Below, one piece after another: positions 18,188-26,800 of a DNA stretch of 64,000 nucleotides. The position numbers and the translations under genes were made by a program. Under the pieces are notes generated by a model. That model was given only the letters and a program-made list of their open reading frames with translations. It was not told where the DNA came from and did not search any database. Numbering within the stretch: position 1 is the first letter of the stretch; every line of letters begins with the position of its first letter. The stretch spans positions 193,454-257,453 of the forward strand of contig CAZZAM010000001.1 of assembly GCA_964652775.1 (NCBI GenBank). The letters run 5' to 3'. The DNA is from UBA11346 sp038060575 (GTDB taxonomy: Bacteria > Planctomycetota > UBA11346).

Positions 18188-19669
18188 CTACTTCTTCACC
18201 GCATGATGCTCTACTGACGACTGAACGCTATCATGAAGTGCGGTGATTTTCTTGGCGAGATCTTTCGCTTGGTCAGCACGATATTTTGTGAAGAACGCAA
18301 TGTGTTCTGGCGCCAAAGGTTCAAATCCAAGATCACCTGACTCGTGTATCCAACGATCCAGGCGGCCTTTCAGTTCTTGCTGCACAGTCCCGTACGCAGC
18401 CACGCCAGCGAGATTATTGAGCTCGTAGGGGTCTGCCTTTATATCATACAGTTCATCGGGCGGCAGTTTGTCCACATACAACCGACGATGCAGCGGACTG
18501 AGTTCGTTACGCTCGGCAAGAATATTGACCAGAGCATAGTTCGGATTCGTGGCCATTTTGTATTCTGACTGCGATTCGAGGACAGACAAATCGGTTATGT
18601 AGTTGCGGATGTAGTGAAACTGATCGGTGCGAACCGTGCGGCTTCTCAGCCAGACTCCACCGATGCTGTCATTAGCCGAAAAAAGAGCGTCGCGCGCTGG
18701 GGACGAATTCTTGCCATGAAAGACCCGCCCCTGCATCCAAGCCGGAACTTTTCCGCCGGCCATGTCGATCGTCTGCGGAGCCAGATCGATTGCCGAGATC
18801 AACCTGTCATCTACCTGTCCAGGTCGCCAACCCAAAGGCGGATTGCAGCCCGTTGGCCAGCGAATGATCAACGGTTGTTTAAATCCTTCATCATAGGCGC
18901 TACCTTTGCCGCGCAGCGATTCCACTCCATGGTCAGACAGGAAGAAAATAATGGTGCTATCTGCAAGACCCTCTTGCCGCACCCAGTCGAGCACCAAGCC
19001 AACGTTACGATCAAGAATCTGTACGCTCTCTAGATACAGAGCCCAATCCTGCCGTGCCACGGGATGGTCGGGCAGATACGGCGGCAAAACAACGGATTGG
19101 GGATCAATCGGGCGCCGTGCATCGTGACTATAGGTGCGATGCGACTCATGAAAATTGAACTGCGCATAGAATGGCTTACCGGTCTTCAATCCATTCACAT
19201 CATGCGTGTCCCAGGATTTTCCAGTGTAGCGGAAATTCCAATCATCCTTGCCGTGAGTCCCCATGGTTGTCGAGGAGATGTTGCCAGTCACATAGCCGAT
19301 GCGTTGCATCAGTTCTGGAAGCGGTGCCATTTCTCCTGGTAATGCCCGCATGAATTTGGCCGGTGGTCGCATGGTGACCGCCCCAACGGTGGTCTGCGGT
19401 AGTCCGAGCATCATGGCTGTTCGGTTTGGCATGCAGACGCTGCCAGTTCCGTACATCCGCGTATGGCGTACGCCTGCGGCAGCCAAAGCATCAATGTTCG
19501 GGGTGTGAACTTTCACTCCATAACAACCAAGATCGCGACCCATATCTTCAGAGATAAGCCAAATAATGTTCGGGTGTTGTGGATCCTTGCTCCACTCAGC
19601 GGCACTGACAATGGATGACGACAATAACCAAGACCAGAGCAGAACTTTGGGCCATCGGTTCATAAACAA
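18188..19669 (-). CDS. Exported sulfatase, heparan N-sulfatase-like, with an unusual CMPNR active site
   Basis: A 493-residue type I sulfatase with signal peptide (residues 1-24). NIIWLISEDMGRDLGCYG (33-50) provides metal ligands in the ED form seen in N-sulfoglucosamine sulfohydrolase-like enzymes. LSDHGVESLRGKGSAYDEGF and IIRWPTG are further family marks. The formylglycine motif is normally C-x-P-S/A-R; here it is C79-M-P-N-R83, with the Cys, Pro and Arg kept but Asn in the fourth position. Whether it is still matured by a formylglycine-generating enzyme is open. It probably removes sulfate from glycans outside the cytoplasm. GGAG lies ten bases before the ATG. The gene is 92 bases upstream of the beta-helix gene on the same strand, and the two may act on one polysaccharide. 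Confidence 0.87.
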   Translation of the reverse strand: MFMNRWPKVLLWSWLLSSSIVSAAEWSKDPQHPNIIWLISEDMGRDLGCYGVKVHTPNIDALAAAGVRHTRMYGTGSVCMPNRTAMMLGLPQTTVGAVTMRPPAKFMRALPGEMAPLPELMQRIGYVTGNISSTTMGTHGKDDWNFRYTGKSWDTHDVNGLKTGKPFYAQFNFHESHRTYSHDARRPIDPQSVVLPPYLPDHPVARQDWALYLESVQILDRNVGLVLDWVRQEGLADSTIIFFLSDHGVESLRGKGSAYDEGFKQPLIIRWPTGCNPPLGWRPGQVDDRLISAIDLAPQTIDMAGGKVPAWMQGRVFHGKNSSPARDALFSANDSIGGVWLRSRTVRTDQFHYIRNYITDLSVLESQSEYKMATNPNYALVNILAERNELSPLHRRLYVDKLPPDELYDIKADPYELNNLAGVAAYGTVQQELKGRLDRWIHESGDLGFEPLAPEHIAFFTKYRADQAKDLAKKITALHDSVQSSVEHHAVKK

Positions 19670-19759
19670 ATCTCCACAGGGTTCACGATTGCCTCATCTC
19701 TACATGCCTTCAAGATTTTCCCAATATGCTGTCGTATAACCTATACGCCACAGCGCGGC

Positions 19760-21466
19760 TCAGCGTTTCTGCGGTCCGTTCACTTGGGCATAGCGGTAAT
19801 AGACCTCCAGACTCAGACAGTAATACGCCGTGGCCAAAACTCGACCCGCACCGGCACCGGGGAAATCTTTGCCGGTATAATCCCACGAGCCGTCAAAGCA
19901 GCCATTGCCCTTGCGCTGTGAATTGACCAAGAGATCGCGCACGGTGGCGTTCCACGTCTTCCACCGTTCGCCACCAAGCTGGAAGATGCCCATGGAGTTG
20001 TAGTACAGATAATACGAGTTGGTCGGAATCGCCGTCGGCGTCTGATACTTCATGACGTGATTGCCCAGCGTTTCCAACATCACGTCACCGGATTTGTGGC
20101 CAAGAAACACTGCACACACCAGCCCCATCGGAGCGCAGTCGCGGCCAAGACCGCGAGTCAACTGCGTGGATTTAAACGTATGTTGGATGTCCTTGCCATC
20201 CCAAACGTACGGAAAGTCACTGATGCCGATGTACGGATCGAGCTTCTTCCAATCTGGGCGTCCATCGCTGCCGTCGTTTGCCGACTTCCACGCACCCTCG
20301 AGCCAACGCTTCGCGCCGTGCATGCTGTTGCCGATGTTGAGGCCTCCAGCGTAGGCACTCTTCAACGCCATGATATTCCATCCCGTTACGGAGCTGTCAT
20401 TACGCTGGGTCGGTTTGGTGTAATCCCAGCCCAGCCCAGCATACTCCGTGTCTCCACCAATCTGCTGGTTTTGCCGGGCGATAATTACATCGACCGCCTT
20501 TTGGGCGGGCAAACGCAATTCACTGTCATTGGTCATCGCATACGCTTCGGCTAACGCCATGGCGGCGACGGGATGCTCGTAATTTCGTTCACCAATCAAA
20601 CCATCGGGCTTTTGCACTGAGAGAATCCAATCGAGGCCTTTCTTCACCGTCGTCTTGTATTTATTGAGCGACTTGTGATCGAATCCGGCTCCAAGATAGG
20701 CAAGGACCGCATAGCCCGTGAGCGCGGTATCGATGTTCTCCTTGGTCGTATGTTCAACCGTACCCGGCTCGCACTTGGGATCTTCCGTGCAATTCTGCAC
20801 GTACTTGTCGAGTTCCCACATCCCGTTCGGTGACTGGTGTTTCTTGAACCACCGCAATGCAGCATCAACGGCACTCTCCGAACCTTTCGATCCGCCACCT
20901 GCGCCAACCGCACGACGACGACCGCCACCAGTGCGACTGCCAAACATGCCCGCGCTGCCACCACCGGCACCGATCGCCATGAATGCGCCCGATCCACCCA
21001 TCTCTGAATCGGCGACTGCTTCTTCGCGACCCTTCGGTGGCTTGTCCGTGTTGTCCTCTTCCTTCGAGACGACATCAACCGGAACGTCCAGGGCAGTTAT
21101 CGGAGCAACCACGTCAGCTTTCTTGTCGATGTCGAGCTCGATCTTGGGATCCAAGATCTCGCGCTCCATCTTCGGCTTCTCCTCCTTCTTCTCCGGAGGT
21201 GGCGGAATCGAAGTGATTCGCACCGGAGGAGCTTCCTGCTCTTCCTCGCGCGACAGCATCACAACGGTCAACGTCAGGAGAATGATCGTCGCGTGCAAGG
21301 CGCCCGAAACGACCCAACTGATGATGCTGGTATATTTCGAACGCTGGGCCTCATCATCTTCCTGCCCCTCAACTGCCATTGGATTGCCCTGCTCATCACG
21401 TTCCAAGCCATCAGATTGCTCGTACTGGGCGTCGAGACTCGCAACGGTGCTAGAACTAGTAGTCAT
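19760..21466 (-). CDS. Membrane-anchored protein with terpene-cyclase/squalene-cyclase-like repeats
   Basis: A 568-residue protein. A short acidic cytoplasmic tail is followed by one membrane helix (about residues 50-72, ISWVVSGALHATIILLTLTV), a Pro/Lys/Glu-rich stretch (IPPPPEKKEEKPKMERE) like that of TonB, a Gly-rich linker, and from about residue 205 an alpha/alpha-toroid of the prenyltransferase/squalene oxidase repeat type (ALRWFKKHQSPNGMWELD, GLDWILSVQKPDGLIG). Such proteins are common in PVC genomes and their function is unknown; no cyclase DDTA-type motif is visible, so enzyme activity is not claimed. I chose the ATG at 21466 because AAGGTGA stands eight bases upstream, better than the ATG at 21502. 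It is divergent from an AraC gene. Confidence 0.78.
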   Translation of the reverse strand: MTTSSSTVASLDAQYEQSDGLERDEQGNPMAVEGQEDDEAQRSKYTSIISWVVSGALHATIILLTLTVVMLSREEEQEAPPVRITSIPPPPEKKEEKPKMEREILDPKIELDIDKKADVVAPITALDVPVDVVSKEEDNTDKPPKGREEAVADSEMGGSGAFMAIGAGGGSAGMFGSRTGGGRRRAVGAGGGSKGSESAVDAALRWFKKHQSPNGMWELDKYVQNCTEDPKCEPGTVEHTTKENIDTALTGYAVLAYLGAGFDHKSLNKYKTTVKKGLDWILSVQKPDGLIGERNYEHPVAAMALAEAYAMTNDSELRLPAQKAVDVIIARQNQQIGGDTEYAGLGWDYTKPTQRNDSSVTGWNIMALKSAYAGGLNIGNSMHGAKRWLEGAWKSANDGSDGRPDWKKLDPYIGISDFPYVWDGKDIQHTFKSTQLTRGLGRDCAPMGLVCAVFLGHKSGDVMLETLGNHVMKYQTPTAIPTNSYYLYYNSMGIFQLGGERWKTWNATVRDLLVNSQRKGNGCFDGSWDYTGKDFPGAGAGRVLATAYYCLSLEVYYRYAQVNGPQKR

Positions 21467-21561
21467 AGAAGGTTCACCTTGGACATCAGTATACGCAGCC
21501 ATTTTAATAATGTCGCTTAATACTCAGTGACTTTTTGCGAAATATTATAACGTTATGCGAA

Positions 21562-22416
21562 ATGACTAAACGTCTATCAGAAGTCCGTCAAGTCACCGAT
21601 CCACGACTGATATGGATCAACGACAAAGATATGAGTCCCAAGGACAATATGCGAGCTTCTGGACATAGCGACGTCGTTTGGTGGGTTCGTAGCGGCGGCA
21701 TCACGGTACGCACCGATCACGACGAGTGGAAAATCCGTCCTGGCGACTGGGCGTTCCTCCGCCCCGTACAACGCCAGCAGATATTTCTTCCAGGCACGCG
21801 TATGATTTCAATCTGTTACCGATGGAGACAGACCAGCGGTTCTCCTCATCGTGTCGGTTCGGAAGTCGTTATCATGCGCCGCTGTTCGGAATTGGAGCAG
21901 TCTACCCACCACCTGATCAATCAAGTCGAGCAATCTGGTAGCACACAGCCGATTGGCCGCGTCTTCGATTTTCCCTGTAGTCCTGAAAACTGGTTACGGA
22001 TTAACGCCCATTTCATGCAATGGATGGCGACTCTCCTAGCAACCCTGTCTGCGCATGGCGTTTCACTGACACCACACGACCAAGTGGACGACCGCGTCTA
22101 TCGCGTCAGATCGCTTATCGAACGCGATCCCTGGAATCCATCAACTGATCTCAAACATCTAGCAGAATCGGTTGGCATATCGCGCCGTCGTCTTGAACAA
22201 TTGTTTACAACAGCATTTGGTCGCGGCATCGCACAAACCCGGTCGCGACTGCGGGTCGAGCAAGCTCAGACCTTACTGGATCATCGCGACATGCCATTGA
22301 AGGCGGTCGCTAAACGCTTCGGCTTTTCCACCAGTCCAGCATTTAGCACCTGGTTTCGCCGCCACGCCGGCATCTCACCACGTGCCTATCGCAATGGACA
22401 ACACATGGAGGCGTGA
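21562..22416 (+). CDS. AraC family transcriptional regulator
   Basis: A 284-residue regulator with an N-terminal cupin-like sensor region (about 30-100, DVVWWVRSGGITVRT and WKIRPGDWAFLRP) and a C-terminal pair of helix-turn-helix motifs (about 185-280). These are LKHLAESVGISRRRLEQLF and LKAVAKRFGFSTSPAFSTWF, followed by the closing ISPRAYR. I chose the ATG at 21562; a TTG nine codons upstream is possible. It is divergently transcribed from the terpene-cyclase-fold membrane protein with only 95 bases between them, so that gene is the most likely target. It is the leftmost of nine AraC genes in the window and is not next to a URO-D gene. Confidence 0.86.
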   Translation: MTKRLSEVRQVTDPRLIWINDKDMSPKDNMRASGHSDVVWWVRSGGITVRTDHDEWKIRPGDWAFLRPVQRQQIFLPGTRMISICYRWRQTSGSPHRVGSEVVIMRRCSELEQSTHHLINQVEQSGSTQPIGRVFDFPCSPENWLRINAHFMQWMATLLATLSAHGVSLTPHDQVDDRVYRVRSLIERDPWNPSTDLKHLAESVGISRRRLEQLFTTAFGRGIAQTRSRLRVEQAQTLLDHRDMPLKAVAKRFGFSTSPAFSTWFRRHAGISPRAYRNGQHMEA

Positions 22417-22463
22417 TCCGGGATGGGAATTATTCATGACTGGATGACAAGTCAGCGTGAATG

Positions 22464-23285
22464 TCACCCCTGTTTCTCCATCCACGCACGCGGACTACAC
22501 CTGACCTGCGCCCGAAAGCGGTGATTAAAGTGGCTCTGACTCCCAAATCCGCACGCCAATGCAATGCCGAGGAGATCACGTTGTGGATCTTCACCCATCA
22601 GTCGCTGCGCCTCACGTAGACGAGCATCCAGCAAGGTCGCGTTAGGTGTTTTACCGGTGCGCGCCCGGAAGCGGGCAAGAAATTGCGACCGACCAAGCTG
22701 ACCAAGAGCGAGGAGATCGTCGATTCGTACCGGCTGCATCCAGTAGCGGGCAATCCAGTTTACGGCGTCGGTGACATGCTGATCGCCAGCATCACTCGGA
22801 CGCGGCGCCGGCACTCGGATGCGCGGATCGCGCACCAAGATAACCAAAGCCTCCATCACCAACGCGCGCGCTGCGCATCGGCCGCCAAATGCTGGTGAGC
22901 GCCATTCACTAACCGCCCGTTCCATCAATGCTCTCACCTGGGAGGACTGAGCCGGACGTATCGGCAATCGGTTATCTTGCCGTGCCCCATCGGCCAGGAT
23001 CCCCAGCAAGTGCCCGCCACCGTCGCCTGGAGTGGTATCGGCAAAGTCTCCAGGAGCCTGCTGGAGCACGAGACAGGTAAACGACTGCCCCCTATCGCAA
23101 TAGCTCATATGGGGAATATGAGCAGGAAAAACGAAGATATCGCCGCTACGACAGGGCTCCTGGCCACGAATAGTCAACTGGGTACCGGCACCTTGGGCAA
23201 TCACCAATAATTCATGGCCGTCGTGCACGTGACGTGCTCGACGCGGGTTGGACCGTTCTGTTATGTCAACCCGCATCAGATCCAT
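22464..23285 (-). CDS. AraC family transcriptional regulator with cupin sensor domain
   Basis: A 273-residue AraC protein. The N-terminal cupin (about 15-70) keeps a metal- or ligand-pocket pattern, RHVHDGHELLVIAQG and SGDIFVFPAHIPHMSY. The DNA-binding domain (about 170-270) shows IDDLLALGQLGRSQFLARF and LLGIALACGFGSQSHFNHRF. It is divergent from the Gfo/Idh/MocA oxidoreductase gene with 74 bases between the start codons, and both starts are preceded by -10-like boxes at 6-8 bases. Control of the oxidoreductase is the simplest reading. It is convergent with the AraC gene to its left. Confidence 0.88.
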   Translation of the reverse strand: MDLMRVDITERSNPRRARHVHDGHELLVIAQGAGTQLTIRGQEPCRSGDIFVFPAHIPHMSYCDRGQSFTCLVLQQAPGDFADTTPGDGGGHLLGILADGARQDNRLPIRPAQSSQVRALMERAVSEWRSPAFGGRCAARALVMEALVILVRDPRIRVPAPRPSDAGDQHVTDAVNWIARYWMQPVRIDDLLALGQLGRSQFLARFRARTGKTPNATLLDARLREAQRLMGEDPQRDLLGIALACGFGSQSHFNHRFRAQVRCSPRAWMEKQG

Positions 23286-23291
23286 GACCGG

Positions 23292-23297
23292 ACGATA
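23292..23297 (-). promoter_or_regulatory. Putative -10 box (TATCGT) for a leaderless AraC start
   Basis: TATCGT on the minus strand lies six bases before the ATG at 23285. The following CCGG recurs in front of the radical SAM gene at 62825. No Shine-Dalgarno is present. Confidence 0.35.
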
Positions 23298-23345
23298 TCA
23301 CAAATCTGACCGGCTGCGAGGGCAAGCATCCTCAAACCTCCTCCC

Positions 23346-23351
23346 TACACT
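23346..23351 (+). promoter_or_regulatory. Putative -10 box (TACACT) for a leaderless start
   Basis: TACACT ends eight bases before the oxidoreductase ATG at 23360. No Shine-Dalgarno is seen between them and no clear -35 box upstream. Confidence 0.33.
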
Positions 23352-23359
23352 GATGCACC

Positions 23360-24394
23360 ATGGACACTCCCCTCCGACTCCTCGTCATCGGCTGCGGCGG
23401 CATCGCCAATGCTTGGCTTTCCCACCTGCGCACCCGCACCGATGTCCGCATCGTTGGACTATGCGATCTTGATCCCCTGCGCGCCGCTGCACGCAACACG
23501 GAATTTACACTGCAAGCCGACTGTGGATCCGATCTCGCAGGTATGATCGATCATCTGCACCCTGATGTGGTGATCGACCTGACGATTCCTGGCGCCCACG
23601 TTGAAGTCGCCTGCCTCGCCCTGTCTCGTGGTTGCCACGTGCTAGCCGAGAAGCCAATGGCTGCAGATATGGCGGGCGCACGGCGTATCCTCGCCGCCGC
23701 CAACGCAGCAGGCAAAGTGCATGCGGTCATGCAGAATCGTCGCTTTCTAACCCAGATGGCACGTTACCGCGATGCCATCCAATCACGTATCGGCACGCCA
23801 AGCGAATTGCACGCTGACTTTTTCATCGCTCCGCACTTCGGCGGTTTCCGCGAAACCATGCCGCATGTGCTGTTGCTCGACATGGCAATTCACACATTTG
23901 ACCAAGCACGATTTCTTACTGGATGTGATCCAGTAGCGGTAAATGCGATAGACTGGAATCCGACTGGATCCTGGTATCGACATGGCGCGTCAGCGTTGGT
24001 CTGCATTGAGATGATCGGCGGCCTGCGCTTTACCTACCGTGGTTCATGGTGTGCCGACGGTGATCCAACCTCGTGGGACGCACGCTGGCGTGCCATTGGC
24101 ACTGCTGGCACTGCTCTCTGGAATGGGCAGACCGACATCGTAGTACACGGTGTACAGCCTTGGAAGTCCGGCCAGTTCCATGCTGAACCAGTTTCCGCCG
24201 CCGCAGCTCTACCGCATGAGCCACTGGAGCTTGAATCACATGCTGGCTGCATTGATGACATGCTAAGTGCCATCCGCTGTGGCCGCCAACCAGCGACCGT
24301 TGGCAGCGACAACATCAACAGTCTCGCCATGGTTCATGCCGCCATTCGATCCGCAGAACTGGGCGGCGCCCGTGTAGCGATCAGCGAACTATAA
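23360..24394 (+). CDS. Gfo/Idh/MocA family oxidoreductase
   Basis: A 344-residue NAD(P)-dependent dehydrogenase of the glucose-fructose oxidoreductase/inositol dehydrogenase family. The Rossmann start is LRLLVIGCGGIANAWLSHLR (residues 4-23), followed by VGLCDLDPLRAAA. The family hallmark lysine lies in HVLAEKPMAADMAGARRIL at about residue 97. The second half carries the larger beta-sheet substrate domain (HVLLLDMAIHTFDQARFLTG). These enzymes oxidise or epimerise sugars, cyclitols or their amino derivatives; the substrate cannot be deduced here. It is divergent from an AraC gene and convergent with a URO-D-fold methyltransferase-like gene, with 32 bases between the stops. Confidence 0.88.
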   Translation: MDTPLRLLVIGCGGIANAWLSHLRTRTDVRIVGLCDLDPLRAAARNTEFTLQADCGSDLAGMIDHLHPDVVIDLTIPGAHVEVACLALSRGCHVLAEKPMAADMAGARRILAAANAAGKVHAVMQNRRFLTQMARYRDAIQSRIGTPSELHADFFIAPHFGGFRETMPHVLLLDMAIHTFDQARFLTGCDPVAVNAIDWNPTGSWYRHGASALVCIEMIGGLRFTYRGSWCADGDPTSWDARWRAIGTAGTALWNGQTDIVVHGVQPWKSGQFHAEPVSAAAALPHEPLELESHAGCIDDMLSAIRCGRQPATVGSDNINSLAMVHAAIRSAELGGARVAISEL

Positions 24395-24426
24395 CCGCGC
24401 TTATGTAAACGGACCGTGGTGGATCA

Positions 24427-25488
24427 TTAGGCCGCGACCGCAGCTCGTCTGCGCGTTGCCACCACTGCCTCAATCATCGCGAAGTAATGGTCCTGCGGAA
24501 TGTAGCTCGGAACACTGTTGCCGGTACCCAGAGCGTATCCGCCGCATGCCTGACCACGGGCCACCAATGCCACTGCCCGCTCGTAAATCTCACGCGGACT
24601 GCGTCCCACCATGAAGTGCACATCAATGCCACCGAGAATGGCGATGCGCTTACCCCAGCGCTCGGCCACGTCTTCGACTTTCGTGATGTTGTCTTCGTAG
24701 CTGTGTTTGCCGTCGAATTTCATGCCATCGATGATGTCATCCATCACAGCGGTCAGATTCCCACAACTGTGCAACACTGCTTTCCGCTGCGCCGCGTGGG
24801 CGGTGGCGACGATGCGCTCGTGCCACGGGAACACCAATTTGCGCATCTGTTTCGGCGATAGCATCGTCTGGGTCTTGAAGCCCCAGTCGTCGTTCACCAT
24901 CACGAAACCAACCGTGTCATGGCGAAGCACCTGCCGATAATAGGCCACGAGTCGAGAGCCAATCGCGTCAAAGATATCTTGGACCAACTCCGGATCATCG
25001 GCGAGCAAGTTGCACAGGTGCTCAAATCCAACCAGGGCGATGGCGTTTTCGAGTACACCGCCGGGACAGGCCGGCATCAGCTTCTGGCCGGACCTCAGGT
25101 ATTGGGCCGCGGTATCCAGATAGCTGTAATCCAAACTGTCCGGGTCCGGCCAGGGGTAGGCCTCGAAACTGGCCCGATCATGAATCATGGCTTGGTCGTT
25201 CAATGAAATCGTCTGCTCATGGGCATGCTCTTTTTTCGGAAACCTGAATCCGTTCTGGGGAAACATGCAGGCATAGTCATAGCCCGCGGCGGCGAATGCC
25301 CGTATTGAACGCGCCCAGGTCGGCTCGCCCACCTGCGGCAATCCCGCGAGCGTGCTTTCCAAGTCCGGGTTGAGATAGAACTCGAACAGGGTTGGTCGCG
25401 CTGGACGCTCACGGTTGAGAACGGCAAGCAGGTTGTCGAAGCAGGGTTCGTCGGTGACGGAACCCTTCCAGATCCATGGGTTGCTCAT
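24427..25488 (-). CDS. URO-D-fold methyltransferase-like protein with HxCG motif (1 of 11)
   Basis: A 353-residue protein of the uroporphyrinogen decarboxylase fold. True HemE carries an N-terminal RQAGRY motif and none is present, so porphyrinogen decarboxylation is unlikely. It keeps the HSCGN motif at about residue 240 that supplies zinc ligands in the corrinoid methyltransferase branch (MtaA, MtbA, demethylase methyltransferase I), followed by IAILGGIDVHFMVG and the terminal GYALGTGNSVP loop. I infer a methyl transfer between a substrate and a corrinoid protein. I chose ATG 25488 because a perfect TATAAT stands six bases upstream; GTG 25503 is the longer alternative. It is divergent from an AraC gene with 89 bases between, which probably controls it. 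Confidence 0.82.
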   Translation of the reverse strand: MSNPWIWKGSVTDEPCFDNLLAVLNRERPARPTLFEFYLNPDLESTLAGLPQVGEPTWARSIRAFAAAGYDYACMFPQNGFRFPKKEHAHEQTISLNDQAMIHDRASFEAYPWPDPDSLDYSYLDTAAQYLRSGQKLMPACPGGVLENAIALVGFEHLCNLLADDPELVQDIFDAIGSRLVAYYRQVLRHDTVGFVMVNDDWGFKTQTMLSPKQMRKLVFPWHERIVATAHAAQRKAVLHSCGNLTAVMDDIIDGMKFDGKHSYEDNITKVEDVAERWGKRIAILGGIDVHFMVGRSPREIYERAVALVARGQACGGYALGTGNSVPSYIPQDHYFAMIEAVVATRRRAAVAA

Positions 25489-25494
25489 GGCGGC

Positions 25495-25500
25495 ATTATA
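25495..25500 (-). promoter_or_regulatory. Putative -10 box (TATAAT) for a leaderless start
   Basis: A consensus TATAAT on the minus strand ends six bases before the ATG at 25488. Transcription from it would begin at or next to the start codon. No TTGACA-like -35 box is seen 16-18 bases upstream. Confidence 0.45.
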
Positions 25501-25565
25501 CACCTCGGGGGATTACCCGCGATGGCCGCAAGCGATGATTCGGTGTCCGTATCGCCGAAAGCTGC

Positions 25566-25571
25566 TAGCGT
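25566..25571 (+). promoter_or_regulatory. Putative -10 box (TAGCGT) for a leaderless AraC start
   Basis: TAGCGT ends six bases before the ATG at 25578, in the same 89-base divergent region that holds the TATAAT of the facing gene. Confidence 0.33.
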
Positions 25572-25577
25572 AAGGCT

Positions 25578-26516
25578 ATGCCCGCTCCACTTCCCGGCGC
25601 TGAACCAGGTTATGAGCTCCTCGCTCAGCTACGCCCTCATGTGCGCCATTGCGGTGATACTCGGCGTGCCGCCTGGCACATTCCTGCACGCTGCTTGCTC
25701 GATTACTTGGTGGTCGCCATCGCCGATGGCAAAGGGCGCTTCACCATTGGCAAGGAATCCTGGGATGCGCGTGCCGGAGATGTCTTCTGGATTCCACCGG
25801 CGACTCCGCACGAGATGCGCGGTGATGCGCCGGGGCAATCGGTGGCCTACCTGCACCTCGACCTGCAATATCGCCCCGATCTGAGTCATTGGGATTTTTC
25901 AATTCCCGGTGGAACCACTGATCTGTCGGCTTTCGGTCCGCTCATGCATCCGAAGCTCGACCATCCGCTGCTCACGCAGTTGACTGGGCGCCACAACGGC
26001 CACGCCGCACGCCGTGCCGGCGACGTGGTCCGCGCCATTTGTTTGGAGGCCGCCCGTGCGCAACCATTTGCCGGTTTGCGCATGTCAGGCTTGGCGATGG
26101 AACTGATTGTCGAACTCCTGCGCGGCCGCACGGCTTTAGCCGATGGCAACGCACATCTTCCGCTCCTTGAGCAAGCCGCCGATCGCCTGCGCCGTCTCGG
26201 GAAGCGCGCGGCCGTTGGCGATCTCGCTGCTACCGCTGGTCTGTCTCCGTCGCATTTTCGCACCCTCTTTACCCGCTATTTCGGCCAGAGCCCGCGTGAC
26301 TACGGACGCCAAGCGCGCCTGCGCCGTGCCAAAGAGTTGATGATCGCTTCGTCGATCACCCTCGCTGACATCGCTCGCCGGGTTGGCTTTGCCAACGTAC
26401 ACGCATTCTCCAAAGCATTTCGCAATCACGAGGGCATGAGCCCAAGCGAGTATCGTCGCTGCGGCAACTCACCGAGCATCCGTGTCGAGGGTCGCCGCGT
26501 ACCATACCCATACTAG
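25578..26516 (+). CDS. AraC family transcriptional regulator, divergent to a URO-D gene
   Basis: A 312-residue AraC regulator. The N-terminal cupin (about 40-100) shows YLVVAIADGKGRFTIG and RAGDVFWIPPATPHEM. The C-terminal DNA-binding domain (about 200-300) shows VGDLAATAGLSPSHFRTLF and LADIARRVGFANVHAFSKAF with the closing GMSPSEYRR. The ATG is preceded by a -10-like box rather than a ribosome binding site. It faces the HxCG-type URO-D gene at 24427-25488 across 89 bases, the first of several AraC/URO-D pairs in this window. The likely job is to switch on that methyltransferase when its substrate binds the cupin domain; this is inferred from position. Confidence 0.88.
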   Translation: MPAPLPGAEPGYELLAQLRPHVRHCGDTRRAAWHIPARCLLDYLVVAIADGKGRFTIGKESWDARAGDVFWIPPATPHEMRGDAPGQSVAYLHLDLQYRPDLSHWDFSIPGGTTDLSAFGPLMHPKLDHPLLTQLTGRHNGHAARRAGDVVRAICLEAARAQPFAGLRMSGLAMELIVELLRGRTALADGNAHLPLLEQAADRLRRLGKRAAVGDLAATAGLSPSHFRTLFTRYFGQSPRDYGRQARLRRAKELMIASSITLADIARRVGFANVHAFSKAFRNHEGMSPSEYRRCGNSPSIRVEGRRVPYPY

Positions 26517-26588
26517 TAGCAATGCTGTTCCCGTAAGGAATCAGCTCGTCAGCATTCGAATAACGTGGCCTCATGCAGTTGAATGATG

Positions 26589-26707
26589 CAAGGCAACCAC
26601 GGGGACACAGGGGATATCAAGACTGGGACACGGGGGAAAAGACAGAATAGATCCTCCTGCCTGTCCCTGTGTTCCCCGTGAATCCCCGTGCCCCCGTGGT
26701 TGCCTTG
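26589..26707. repeat. Palindromic element with the same ends but a different core, copy B
   Basis: The left end is CAAGGCAACC at 26589 and the right end GGTTGCCTTG at 26698-26707, identical to the ends of the GCAGAGG elements. The arms are instead built from CACGGGGACACAGGGG-type units. The layout (terminal ten bases, short repeated units, loop, inverse units, terminal ten bases) is the same. It begins 73 bases behind the AraC stop at 26516. Confidence 0.85.
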
Positions 26708-26800
26708 AGTTTTTCCATCGGCTGGCCTTGACTGAACAGCTTCGCCGCTCTGACCGACTTCCGCTTGGGGATTCGCCAGAATGTGCCACACCACACCAAC

